Shown: positions 1-5,605 of the stretch, in pieces
How positions within the stretch are numbered: the first letter of the stretch is position 1
Layout of the letters: each line of letters begins with the position of its first letter
From: an uncultured Clostridia bacterium
Lineage (GTDB): Bacteria; Bacillota; Clostridia; Christensenellales; Aristaeellaceae
NCBI GenBank assembly: GCA_934647145.1
Contig: CAKUFB010000183.1
Location: forward strand, 1 to 5,626
DNA length: 5,626 bases
Direction of reading: 5' to 3'
Made by a program: the position numbers and the translations under genes
Notes under the pieces: generated by a model
Databases searched by the model: none
Told to the model about the DNA's origin: nothing
What the model saw: the letters and a program-made list of their open reading frames with translations, nothing else

Positions 1-3
1 TCC

Positions 4-65
4 CGCGCCCACCGTACACGCCGCTGGGCGCGATTGAAAGTTCGAGAGGGTTGCGACCCTCTCGA
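4..65. repeat. Two stem-loops joined by ATTGAAAG
   Basis: The first stem pairs CGCGCCCA (4-11) with TGGGCGCG (25-32) over a 13-base loop. The second pairs TCGAGAGGGT (42-51) with ACCCTCTCGA (56-65), a perfect 10-bp stem with loop TGCG. They are joined by GATTGAAAG (32-40). The same linker, again between two hairpins, occurs at 5465-5473 near the other end of the window, so this looks like a copy of a dispersed intergenic palindromic element rather than a gene. The strong second stem has no T-run directly after it, so it is not a classical terminator by itself. The stems are seen directly; the idea of a repeat family is inference. Confidence 0.5.
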
Positions 66-95
66 GCTCTCCGGGGGTTTTTTCGACAGTCTGCG

Positions 96-113
96 CGGGG
101 AGACCCCGTTTTT
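96..113 (+). terminator. Short Rho-independent terminator for an upstream gene
   Basis: CGGGG (96-100) pairs with CCCCG (104-108) over loop AGA and is followed directly by TTTTT (109-113). The stem is only 5 bp but is all G-C, and the T-run is in the right place for a plus-strand transcript entering from outside the window. A second T-run at 78-83 lies between this hairpin and the stem ending at 65, so the two hairpins may act together. It would insulate the operon promoter from read-through. Confidence 0.5.
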
Positions 114-167
114 CTGTGCTTTTTTCAGGCTGATTTCCTGCAAATGGCGCTGTTTTGTCCTGAAGGA

Positions 168-197
168 CTGGCTTTTTCGTCGCCTGTATGGTATAGT
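168..197 (+). promoter_or_regulatory. Probable extended -10 promoter of the sensor-kinase operon
   Basis: The -10 box is TATAGT (192-197), preceded by TGG (189-191), which supplies the TG of an extended -10. The best -35 candidate, CTGGCT (168-173), matches TTGACA at only three positions with an 18-base spacer, so recognition would rely on the extended -10. Transcription would start near 204, giving a leader of about 29 bases, too short for a riboswitch or attenuator. Confidence 0.5.
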
Positions 198-219
198 ATT
201 GGTGTTTCAGGGAACCGGC

Positions 220-228
220 AGGAGGTGA
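220..228 (+). promoter_or_regulatory. Strong ribosome binding site of the membrane sensor gene
   Basis: AGGAGGTGA is an almost complete match to the anti-16S consensus. Its GGAGG core ends 7 bases before the ATG at 233. It fixes the start of the first gene. Confidence 0.85.
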
Positions 229-232
229 AGCT

Positions 233-1861
233 ATGGCTGCAGCAAAGCGAAAATCCGTTGAGAAGCTTTGCCTTGCGCTGGGACTGTTCATCCTTGCAGG
301 GGTCTTTCGCCAGCTGGATCGCGTGACTGCGCCGCTGCCCTCCGCCGTATGCTTTTTGCTGACCAACCTGATTTATATCGGGCTGGCCATGGGGTGGGGT
401 TTTTCCATATCGCGCCGAATACTGCACCGAAGCGACCGGCGATACCTGCTGCTGGGCTGCGCGATGACCGTGCTGTGGCTGTTTCTGCGTGCGGTCAAGT
501 ACCGCTTTTTTAGAGACGACGATGTGACCCGTTACCTGTGGTATCTGTATTACGTGCCGCAGATTCTCGCGCCGCTCTTCAGCCTGTATGCCGCGCTTCA
601 GGTGGGGCGGCGGGAGGGCGACGCGTTTTCCTCCCGGTGGTTCCTGCTGTTCATTCCGGCGGCGCTGCTGATCGGGGGCGTGCTGACCAACGACCTGCAT
701 CAGATGGCCTTCCGCGCCTTGCCGGGCGCCGCGGCGCTGGACGAGGATTATGCCCACGGCTGGGTGTATTTTCTGGCCATGGCGTGGATTGTCGCGCTGC
801 TGCTGACGACCGGAATCATCGTTTACCGCAAGTGCCGCGTGTCCGAAAGCAGGCGCTACGCGTGGGCGCCGCTGTGCGCGTTTCTGGGCGGGCTCGCGCT
901 GTGCAGCCTGAGCTTCGCGAATATCTACACTTTTCACAAGATACCGGAGTGCTTCTGCCTGACGTTCGCGGCGTTCTGGGAAAGCTGCCTGCAGGTCGGG
1001 CTGCTGCCCAGCAACGGCCATTACCGCTGTTTCTTTTCAGAATCAACTATCGCCGCGCAGATCGTGGACGGACGGGGACAGCCCGTCTATCGCGCGAAGA
1101 ACGCGCCCGACCTGACGCCCGGGCAGCTGGACGCGGCGGCGCGCGAAGCCGTCCTGCTGGACGCGGACACGCGACTGCAAAGCGCGCCGGTGCGGGACGG
1201 ACGCGTGTACTGGGTGGAGGACGTTTCGAGGGTCAACCGCATTCGGGCGCAGCTAGCCGAGGTGAACGCGCAGCTTGCGGAGGAAAACGAGCTGATTCAG
1301 GCCGAAAACGAGCTGAAGCGGCAGCGCGCGCAGACTGAAGAAAAGAATCGCCTGATGGACGCGATGATCGCGCTCGTGCGCCCCCAGATGCATCAAATCA
1401 ATCGGATACTGGAGGAAGAAAGCGTTCAGAGCCTGAAGCGCGTCTGTCTGCTGGGCGCGTATATCAAGCGCCGGGTCAACCTCGCGCTGATCTGCGAGAA
1501 GAAAGCGGCCGTTCCGGCGGACGAGCTGGCGCACTGCATCCGCGAATCGCTGATTTACCTGACGCAGTACGGCGCGGTCTGCGCGCTGCATCAGGAGGGA
1601 AAAGGCGATATCGGCAGCCGCGACGCGCAGACCGCCTACGACTTCTTCGAGGATTGTCTGGAGGCCGCGCTGCCGACGCTGAGCGCGCTGATGGTGCGCG
1701 TGGAATGCGGCGGACGCTTCTCCATTCGCCTGATTCTGGAGGACGCGGCGGGGCTGCCGGATACGGACAGGTACGCGAAGGCGGGCCGCCTGACCCTCGA
1801 CGAGGAGGACGGCGCGCGGTGCGTGACGCTCGCCTTTGAACGGGGAGGTGAGCGCGCATGA
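233..1861 (+). CDS. Eight-span membrane sensor with degenerate histidine-kinase tail
   Basis: This 542-residue protein is probably the signal-sensing subunit of the system. Hydrophobic segments lie near residues 10-26, 37-58, 71-87, 102-122, 135-152, 177-197, 210-232 and 240-257, suggesting about eight membrane spans. A cytoplasmic PAS-like stretch follows (about 262-330, with TIAAQIVDGRGQPVY), then a heptad-like coiled coil (about 331-372), then a helical region containing LLGAYIKRRVNLAL (406-419). The tail (about 430-538) has the layout of a GHKL ATPase, but where the N-box Asn is expected it reads FFEDCLEAAL (471-480); the D-box is only EDAAG (503-507) and no GxG motif is visible. His387 (RPQMHQIN) is not in a recognisable H-box. 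From memory, proteins of this type are common in Clostridia and are often labelled 7TM-type histidine kinases. I infer a non-catalytic or highly divergent kinase that works with the next gene. The start is set by the strong ribosome binding site at 220-228; the stop overlaps the next start as ATGA. Confidence 0.85.
   Translation: MAAAKRKSVEKLCLALGLFILAGVFRQLDRVTAPLPSAVCFLLTNLIYIGLAMGWGFSISRRILHRSDRRYLLLGCAMTVLWLFLRAVKYRFFRDDDVTRYLWYLYYVPQILAPLFSLYAALQVGRREGDAFSSRWFLLFIPAALLIGGVLTNDLHQMAFRALPGAAALDEDYAHGWVYFLAMAWIVALLLTTGIIVYRKCRVSESRRYAWAPLCAFLGGLALCSLSFANIYTFHKIPECFCLTFAAFWESCLQVGLLPSNGHYRCFFSESTIAAQIVDGRGQPVYRAKNAPDLTPGQLDAAAREAVLLDADTRLQSAPVRDGRVYWVEDVSRVNRIRAQLAEVNAQLAEENELIQAENELKRQRAQTEEKNRLMDAMIALVRPQMHQINRILEEESVQSLKRVCLLGAYIKRRVNLALICEKKAAVPADELAHCIRESLIYLTQYGAVCALHQEGKGDIGSRDAQTAYDFFEDCLEAALPTLSALMVRVECGGRFSIRLILEDAAGLPDTDRYAKAGRLTLDEEDGARCVTLAFERGGERA
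1844..1851 (+). promoter_or_regulatory. Ribosome binding site of the histidine kinase gene
   Basis: GGAGGTGA lies inside the end of the preceding coding region, with the GGAGG core 9 bases before the ATG at 1858. It allows independent initiation as well as translational coupling, and it decides the start of the kinase. Confidence 0.8.
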
Positions 1862-3057
1862 ATTCGCTTCACGCCGGACTGCTGTGCACGGCGCTGCTGC
1901 TCGGCGCGATCGCCGGTCTGTTCGGGTGCATGAGCGCGGTGCGCTGCCGCCGCCGCCTCGCGTTTGCGATCTCCCTGGCGATCACTTCGCTGGATTTCGC
2001 GCCGCTGGCGGCGCTGCTTGCCCGCCTGCCGGAATGCGAAACGCTCGCTTGCGCCCCCTGGACGGCGGCCGCGTCGCTCTTCCCGGCGCTCAGTCTCTGC
2101 GCGTCGTTCATGCTGTGGCATAGAAGCGGGCGGCAGATCACCCCGGTTTCCGTCAAGGAAAGCTGCGACCATCTGCCCAGCGCGCTGTGCTTTGCGTGGG
2201 AAAACGGCCAGCCGTGCCTGAAAAACCTGAAAATGGATGAGCTGAGCCATCAGCTGACGGGCGAGGCGCTGCTCAACGCGAATCTATTCTGGCAGGTCGT
2301 CCAATCGCAGCCTGTCGTAACGCTTCCGAACGGGCAGACGTGGAGCTTCGCGCGGGTGCGGATGGAGATGTTCGGGCGAACAGTTTACCAGATCACCGGC
2401 ACGAACATCACCGAGGAGGCGCGGCTTCAGCGGGAGCTGGAAAAGGATCACCTGCGGCTGAAGGCCATGAACCGCAGGCTCCGGCAGTACGGGCAGGACG
2501 TGCAGGAAGCGACCCGCGAAAAGGAAATCCTGCGCGCCAAGACGCGCGTTCACGACGAGATCGGCCGCGCGCTGCTGCAGACCCGGCAGCTCCTGTCCGG
2601 AACGCAGGGCAATGTGGAGGGCGTCTGCGCCGCGTGGCGGCAGAACGTCCGGCTGCTGCTGGGGAAATACGCCGATGAACAGCGCGCGGACGCCTTCAGG
2701 CAGCTTTCCCGCGCCGCGCAGGCCATCGGCGTAACCATCGAGCGCAGCGGCGTCTTCCCGGAGGACGGCACGGAGGCTGCGCAGCTGGCGGAGGCCGCCG
2801 CCCACGAATGCCTGACCAACCTGGTGCGCCACGCGGGCGGCACGCGCCTGGAAATCATCGGCGAGAAAACCACGTCCGGCTGGCGCGTCCGGTACCTCAA
2901 CGATGGAGCGGCGCCGGCCGGCCCCATCGTCGAGGGCAGCGGCCTGACCGCGCTGCGCGCCCGGACGGAAGCCGCGTGCGGCGCAATGGAAACAGCCCAT
3001 GAACCCCGCTTTCAGCTGACGCTCATTTTGCCCGCGGAAAGGCAGGTACCTGCATGA
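1858..3057 (+). CDS. NarL-type sensor histidine kinase with PAS domain
   Basis: This 399-residue protein is the probable catalytic kinase: it should autophosphorylate on His and pass phosphate to the response regulator encoded next. Three hydrophobic segments (about 6-25, 34-56, 66-87) anchor it with almost no extracellular part. A PAS-like domain covers about 103-188, ending in YQITGTNITEEARL, which resembles the closing strand and DITE exit of PAS domains. A coiled coil (about 187-228) leads to the phosphoacceptor motif RVHDEIGRALL, with His232 followed by Asp-Glu as in HisKA_3-type kinases. The ATPase domain has an N-box HECLTNLVRHA (316-326, with Glu317 and Asn321), a D-box NDG (348-350) and a G-box EGSGL (359-363). 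All key residues are present, in contrast to the preceding gene. It overlaps both neighbours by 4 bases, so the three proteins are probably made together. Kinase identity is firm; the signal and exact pathway are unknown. Confidence 0.92.
   Translation: MNSLHAGLLCTALLLGAIAGLFGCMSAVRCRRRLAFAISLAITSLDFAPLAALLARLPECETLACAPWTAAASLFPALSLCASFMLWHRSGRQITPVSVKESCDHLPSALCFAWENGQPCLKNLKMDELSHQLTGEALLNANLFWQVVQSQPVVTLPNGQTWSFARVRMEMFGRTVYQITGTNITEEARLQRELEKDHLRLKAMNRRLRQYGQDVQEATREKEILRAKTRVHDEIGRALLQTRQLLSGTQGNVEGVCAAWRQNVRLLLGKYADEQRADAFRQLSRAAQAIGVTIERSGVFPEDGTEAAQLAEAAAHECLTNLVRHAGGTRLEIIGEKTTSGWRVRYLNDGAAPAGPIVEGSGLTALRARTEAACGAMETAHEPRFQLTLILPAERQVPA
3042..3053. promoter_or_regulatory. 12-bp perfect palindrome abutting the regulator start codon
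   Basis: GCAGGTACCTGC is perfectly self-complementary and ends one base before the ATG at 3054. It covers the only Shine-Dalgarno-like bases close to that start (AGG at 3044-3046); GGAAAGG at 3036-3042 is the alternative. As RNA it could fold only a 4-bp stem, so any effect would be mild. The regulator probably depends on translational coupling to the kinase through the ATGA overlap. Confidence 0.35.
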
Positions 3058-3695
3058 AATACAAAGTCATGATCGTCGAGGATCAGACCCTCCCCCGGGA
3101 GCTGTTTGAGCTGCGCATTGAGGCCTCCGCACAGTTCGAAACGGTGCTTTCCATTGACAACGCGGCGCTGGCCGACGTCTTTTGCCTGCGCGTGCCGGTG
3201 GATTTGATTCTGATGGATGTGGTCACCCGAAACGGTGAGAGCGGACTGGACGCCGCGGAACGGATCAAACGCGCCTTCCCCGAGATCAGGATCGTCATCG
3301 TGACCTCCATGCCGGAGTGCTCCTATTTGAGCCGCGCGCGGGAAATCGGCGTGGAGAGCTTCTGGTACAAGGAGGATCAGCGCGAGAGCCTGCTGGACGT
3401 GATGGAGCGCACGATGGCGGGCGAATCCGTCTATCCGGACGCGACGCCGGAGCTTCGGCTGGGGCTGGCCAGCAGCTACGACCTGACCGAACGGGAGCTG
3501 GAGGTGCTGCGCGAAATGACCGGCGGCGACACCAATCAGGAGATCGCCGAGCGGCTGCACATGTCCGTGGCGACCGTCAAGTCGCATATCCTCAACATGC
3601 TGGAAAAGACCGGATTTCGCAACCGCACCGAGCTGGCCGTCCGCGCCCGGGAAAGCGGACTGGTGATTCTGAACCGGCGGGACGCGGAGAGGTAG
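3054..3695 (+). CDS. NarL/LuxR-family response regulator
   Basis: This 213-residue transcription factor has the usual length for the NarL/FixJ class. The receiver domain (about 1-120) shows the acidic pair Glu9-Asp10, the phosphoacceptor Asp55 in LILMDV, Thr84 in IVTS and Lys106 in WYKED. The residue after the lysine is Glu rather than the common Pro, which is tolerated in this family. A short linker leads to a LuxR-type helix-turn-helix domain (about 142-203) with LTERELEVLREM, NQEIAERLHMS and VATVKSHILNMLEKTGF, the last containing the recognition helix. It follows its cognate kinase by a 4-base overlap, so phosphotransfer from His232 of that kinase to Asp55 is the natural reading. Its own ribosome binding site is weak. 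DNA targets cannot be read from the sequence; the operon promoter and the promoter of the next gene are reasonable candidates. Confidence 0.95.
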   Translation: MKYKVMIVEDQTLPRELFELRIEASAQFETVLSIDNAALADVFCLRVPVDLILMDVVTRNGESGLDAAERIKRAFPEIRIVIVTSMPECSYLSRAREIGVESFWYKEDQRESLLDVMERTMAGESVYPDATPELRLGLASSYDLTERELEVLREMTGGDTNQEIAERLHMSVATVKSHILNMLEKTGFRNRTELAVRARESGLVILNRRDAER

Positions 3696-3749
3696 CGGAG
3701 CCGGATGACGGGCGCGAAACATTATGCGCGCGCTTCGCCCCTCAGCGCC

Positions 3750-3778
3750 TTGCGAAAACGGGCGGCGTGTGGTATGAT
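3750..3778 (+). promoter_or_regulatory. SigA-type promoter of the secreted-protein gene
   Basis: TTGCGA (3750-3755) and TATGAT (3773-3778) are separated by exactly 17 bases, and TGG (3770-3772) just before the -10 gives an extended -10. Transcription would begin near 3785, leaving a leader of about 58 bases with a possible small hairpin (CTCGC 3793-3797 with GCGAG 3808-3812). The stretch from 3696 to 3749 after the response regulator shows no convincing terminator, so read-through from the operon is possible in addition. Confidence 0.75.
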
Positions 3779-3821
3779 AGGGATACGAGTTCCTCGCGGC
3801 CCTGGCGGCGAGCAGAGGACC

Positions 3822-3830
3822 GGAAAGGAG
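3822..3830 (+). promoter_or_regulatory. Ribosome binding site that sets the start of the secreted protein
   Basis: GGAAAGGAG ends 12 bases before the ATG at 3843, slightly longer than ideal. It supports this start over an in-frame ATG at 3705, which has no Shine-Dalgarno sequence and lies upstream of the promoter. Confidence 0.7.
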
Positions 3831-3842
3831 CGACACGATACC

Positions 3843-5228
3843 ATGAAGAAACTTCTCTCGATTCTGCTGACGCTTTGCCTGCTGCTGGCCCCGATGGGCG
3901 CGCTGGCGGAGGGCGGCGCGACGCAGCTGACCATCGAAATGATCGAGCTGACCATCGGCGACAACGACCCGATCGAGCTGGACCTGAGCCTGCTGCTCAC
4001 GCTGCTGACCGGCGAGGCGGGTTCGTCCCTCTCCCTGGCCGTGAACGACGCGGAGGACAGCCCCATTCTCGCGGGCGGCCTTTCCCTCGCGGAGGACGGC
4101 CTGACCGGCGTGGTCAACGGCATGAGCAACGCCTACCGCATCGCCCCTGAAGCGCTCCAGAGCGTGCTCGCCTCCATCGAGGAGGAGCTGGGCATGCCGG
4201 TCGGGGACGCGTTCAATCAGGCGACCGCCTCCAGTCAGGCGCTGGTCGATGCGCTGATGCCTTCCCTCGAAGCCTTCACCCAGGAAATCAGCGGCGTGCT
4301 CGCCGAGGCGGAGGTCACCCAGGGCCCGGTCGAGAAGGTCTCGGTGCTGGACAGGGAGTATGAGCTCCAGCGCGCCGACATGACCCTGACCGCCGAGCAG
4401 TTCAGCCGCATCACCGCCGCCCTGCAGAAGATCCTGACCGACCTGCAGGCCGCCACGCCCGATCAGATCGATGTGGACGCGTCCGACCTCGAGGGGCTGG
4501 AGGGCAGTCTGGACGCGCGCCTGTGGGCCAATGACGACCTTTCCGTTGCCCGCGGCGAGTTCGACCTGAACCTGATCAGGGACGGCGAGACGATCGCCCT
4601 GCCTCTGGTGCTCGAGCTGGTGGACACTCCCGAGGACGGCACGAACGCCGAGCTGAGCCTGGCCCAGGTCACCGACGATGGCGAAGAGATCTATGCCTCC
4701 CTCAGCTACGCCTCCGTCGAGGCGGACGGCGCTTCCTCCACGGTCGTGCTGCTCAGCGCCTATCTTCTTGACAGTCAGGAGAACGAGGATCAGCTCTTCA
4801 TCAGCCTGCGCGCCGACAGCGCCGCCGAGGGTGAAACCAGCTACATGCTCACCATCAACGGAGGCGAGAACGACGACCAGTTCGAGGCCGGCGTGTACTA
4901 CAGCTTCGCGAACACCGAGGATGAGTACGGCGCCAACCACGACGCGTACATGAACCTCTGGCTGAACACCGTCGAGGACGGCGCGAGCACCGGCAAGTAC
5001 GAGATCGACTTCCTGCTCAACCTGGCGAACAGAACGTACGAAACCGACGGCACGCTCGCCCTCTCCGTCCCCGTCGTCGACCTCGAGCAGATGACCGCCG
5101 AGCAGGCCGAACAGGCGCAGAACGAAATCGCCGCCGTGCTGCAGAACGCCATGCTCGCCCTCATGAACGACACCGGCGTGCAGCAGCTCATCTCTCTGTT
5201 CACCGCGCCCGCCCAAACGGACGCGTAA
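3843..5228 (+). CDS. Secreted acidic protein of unknown function
   Basis: This 461-residue protein starts with a classical Sec signal peptide: MKKLL, a hydrophobic core to about residue 15, then GALA followed by Glu23, a good signal peptidase I site after Ala22. Cys12 is preceded by Leu, so this is not a lipobox. The mature chain has no cysteine, no visible membrane span and no sortase motif, and is strongly acidic, with Asp and Glu far outnumbering about a dozen Lys and Arg. Residues about 103-205 look mainly helical. Residues about 222-410 alternate in a way that suggests many beta strands joined by acidic turns (for example EDGTNAELSLAQV and NEDQLFISLRAD). A final helix covers about 415-453. 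The layout is loosely reminiscent of LolA/LppX-like ligand-carrying folds, but I see no motif that proves it. It has its own promoter and is followed by hairpins. No function is assigned; a link to the neighbouring two-component system is possible but not shown. Confidence 0.85.
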   Translation: MKKLLSILLTLCLLLAPMGALAEGGATQLTIEMIELTIGDNDPIELDLSLLLTLLTGEAGSSLSLAVNDAEDSPILAGGLSLAEDGLTGVVNGMSNAYRIAPEALQSVLASIEEELGMPVGDAFNQATASSQALVDALMPSLEAFTQEISGVLAEAEVTQGPVEKVSVLDREYELQRADMTLTAEQFSRITAALQKILTDLQAATPDQIDVDASDLEGLEGSLDARLWANDDLSVARGEFDLNLIRDGETIALPLVLELVDTPEDGTNAELSLAQVTDDGEEIYASLSYASVEADGASSTVVLLSAYLLDSQENEDQLFISLRADSAAEGETSYMLTINGGENDDQFEAGVYYSFANTEDEYGANHDAYMNLWLNTVEDGASTGKYEIDFLLNLANRTYETDGTLALSVPVVDLEQMTAEQAEQAQNEIAAVLQNAMLALMNDTGVQQLISLFTAPAQTDA

Positions 5229-5229
5229 T

Positions 5230-5269
5230 CGGTCGGGCAGGCTGAGCCTGCACGCACCTGCTGCCGCCG
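5230..5269. repeat. 40-base direct repeat, copy 1
   Basis: This block begins one base after the stop codon of the secreted-protein gene and is identical over 40 bases to 5356-5395. It contains a near-perfect palindrome, GCAGGCT-G-AGCCTGC (5237-5251). Its two ends, CGGTCGGGCAGG and CCTGCTGCCGCCG, are also roughly complementary, so the whole block can fold on itself. Exact identity in non-coding DNA points to recent duplication or a dispersed element. Confidence 0.8.
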
Positions 5270-5278
5270 AGGCCACAC

Positions 5279-5313
5279 GAATCCGGGAAGCATAAATTAG
5301 ACTTCCCGGATTC
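5279..5313 (+). terminator. 12-bp hairpin with loop CATAAATTAGA, probable terminator
   Basis: GAATCCGGGAAG (5279-5290) pairs perfectly with CTTCCCGGATTC (5302-5313) around an 11-base loop. It lies about 50 bases after the stop of the secreted-protein gene, the right place to end that transcript. The tail TTCG TGTT is only partly T-rich, so terminator strength is uncertain. Outer bases ACAC (5275-5278) and GTGT (5317-5320) can extend the pairing past a bulge. It matches the hairpin at 5406-5440 in loop and architecture but not in stem sequence. Confidence 0.55.
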
Positions 5314-5355
5314 TTCGTGTTCGGAGCACTCGAAGGCACTGCCCCACAAGGGTTA

Positions 5356-5395
5356 CGGTCGGGCAGGCTGAGCCTGCACGCACCTGCTGCCGCCG
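5356..5395. repeat. 40-base direct repeat, copy 2
   Basis: Identical to 5230-5269, offset by 126 bases, with the same internal palindrome at 5363-5377. It is again followed, after 6 bases in place of 5, by ACACGAA and a 12-bp hairpin. The bases before it (5318-5355) are not part of the duplication; CTGCCC at 5339-5344 could pair with GGGCAG at 5361-5366 and compete with the internal palindrome. Confidence 0.8.
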
Positions 5396-5405
5396 GATAG
5401 AACAC

Positions 5406-5440
5406 GAAACCAGCCGCCATAGATTAGAGCGGCTGGTTTC
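5406..5440 (+). terminator. 12-bp hairpin with loop CATAGATTAGA, twin of the preceding one
   Basis: GAAACCAGCCGC (5406-5417) pairs perfectly with GCGGCTGGTTTC (5429-5440) around an 11-base loop that differs from the first hairpin by one base. It is flanked by the same ACAC before and TTCG after. The short T-rich tail makes it a second possible terminator on the plus strand. The minus strand reads a comparable hairpin, so a bidirectional role toward a convergent gene beyond the window cannot be excluded. Confidence 0.5.
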
Positions 5441-5444
5441 TTCG

Positions 5445-5468
5445 AATCCGCAAGGTTTCTTGCGGATT
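5445..5468. repeat. 10-bp perfect stem-loop
   Basis: AATCCGCAAG (5445-5454) pairs with CTTGCGGATT (5459-5468) over loop GTTT. It starts four bases after the previous hairpin and runs into GATTGAAAG (5465-5473), the linker also seen at 32-40. It has no T-run after it, so it is more likely part of a palindromic intergenic element than a terminator. Confidence 0.6.
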
Positions 5469-5472
5469 GAAA

Positions 5473-5539
5473 GGTCGGCGGTGCCGACCCGGGGTGGCTG
5501 GGGGAGGCTCCGCTGTTGCTTCGCGCTCCCCCAGACCCC
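5473..5539. repeat. Two further G-C-rich stem-loops of an intergenic element
   Basis: GGTCGGC (5473-5479) pairs with GCCGACC (5483-5489) over loop GGT. Directly after it, CTGGGGGAG (5498-5506) pairs with CTCCCCCAG (5526-5534), and GGGGT (5491-5495) pairs with ACCCC (5535-5539) beyond a two-base GG bulge, giving a 14-bp interrupted stem around a 19-base loop. No open reading frame with a ribosome binding site is visible here on either strand. The style is that of dispersed palindromic repeats in clostridial genomes. Confidence 0.55.
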
Positions 5540-5563
5540 CACCGAAGTTTGTCTCCAGGCGCG

Positions 5564-5597
5564 GCAAAACGCCGATCCTTCCGCCGCGGCGTTTCGC
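5564..5597. repeat. Interrupted stem-loop near the window end
   Basis: AAACGCCG (5567-5574) pairs with CGGCGTTT (5587-5594), with one A-C mismatch and then GC with GC outside it (5564-5565 with 5596-5597). It continues the hairpin chain that fills 5229-5626, a stretch in which I find no gene. Confidence 0.4.
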
Positions 5598-5605
5598 AAG
5601 AGCGC

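Noticed and set aside
42..65. tRNA or rRNA fragment suggested by GTTCGAGAGGG
   Set aside because: No cloverleaf, anticodon arm or acceptor stem can be built around it; it is a simple 10-bp hairpin.
125..1021. A 298-codon minus-strand frame opposite the membrane sensor
   Set aside because: Its composition is dominated by Gln, Arg and His, it has no domain, and it runs through the operon promoter and ribosome binding site.
3710..3740. Terminator after the response regulator (GGGCG 3710-3714 with CGCCC 3736-3740)
   Set aside because: The stem is short and bulged and no T-run follows.
3705..3842. An upstream in-frame ATG that would lengthen the secreted protein by 46 residues
   Set aside because: It has no ribosome binding site, contains the promoter, and would bury the signal peptide inside the protein.
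5230..5395. CRISPR-like array suggested by the 40-base repeat
   Set aside because: Only two copies exist, the 86 bases between them hold a hairpin shared in design with the second unit, and no cas gene is present.
3012..5420. An 802-codon open frame on the minus strand
   Set aside because: It lies opposite the response regulator and the secreted-protein gene, both of which have clear motifs or a signal peptide with start signals. The minus-strand product is rich in Gly, Arg, Gln and His, has no recognisable domain, and includes the 40-base repeat translated twice. High GC content makes such antisense frames common.
5297..5599. A 100-codon minus-strand frame across the hairpin region
   Set aside because: It crosses several perfect palindromes and part of the repeat, has no domain and no convincing start signals.
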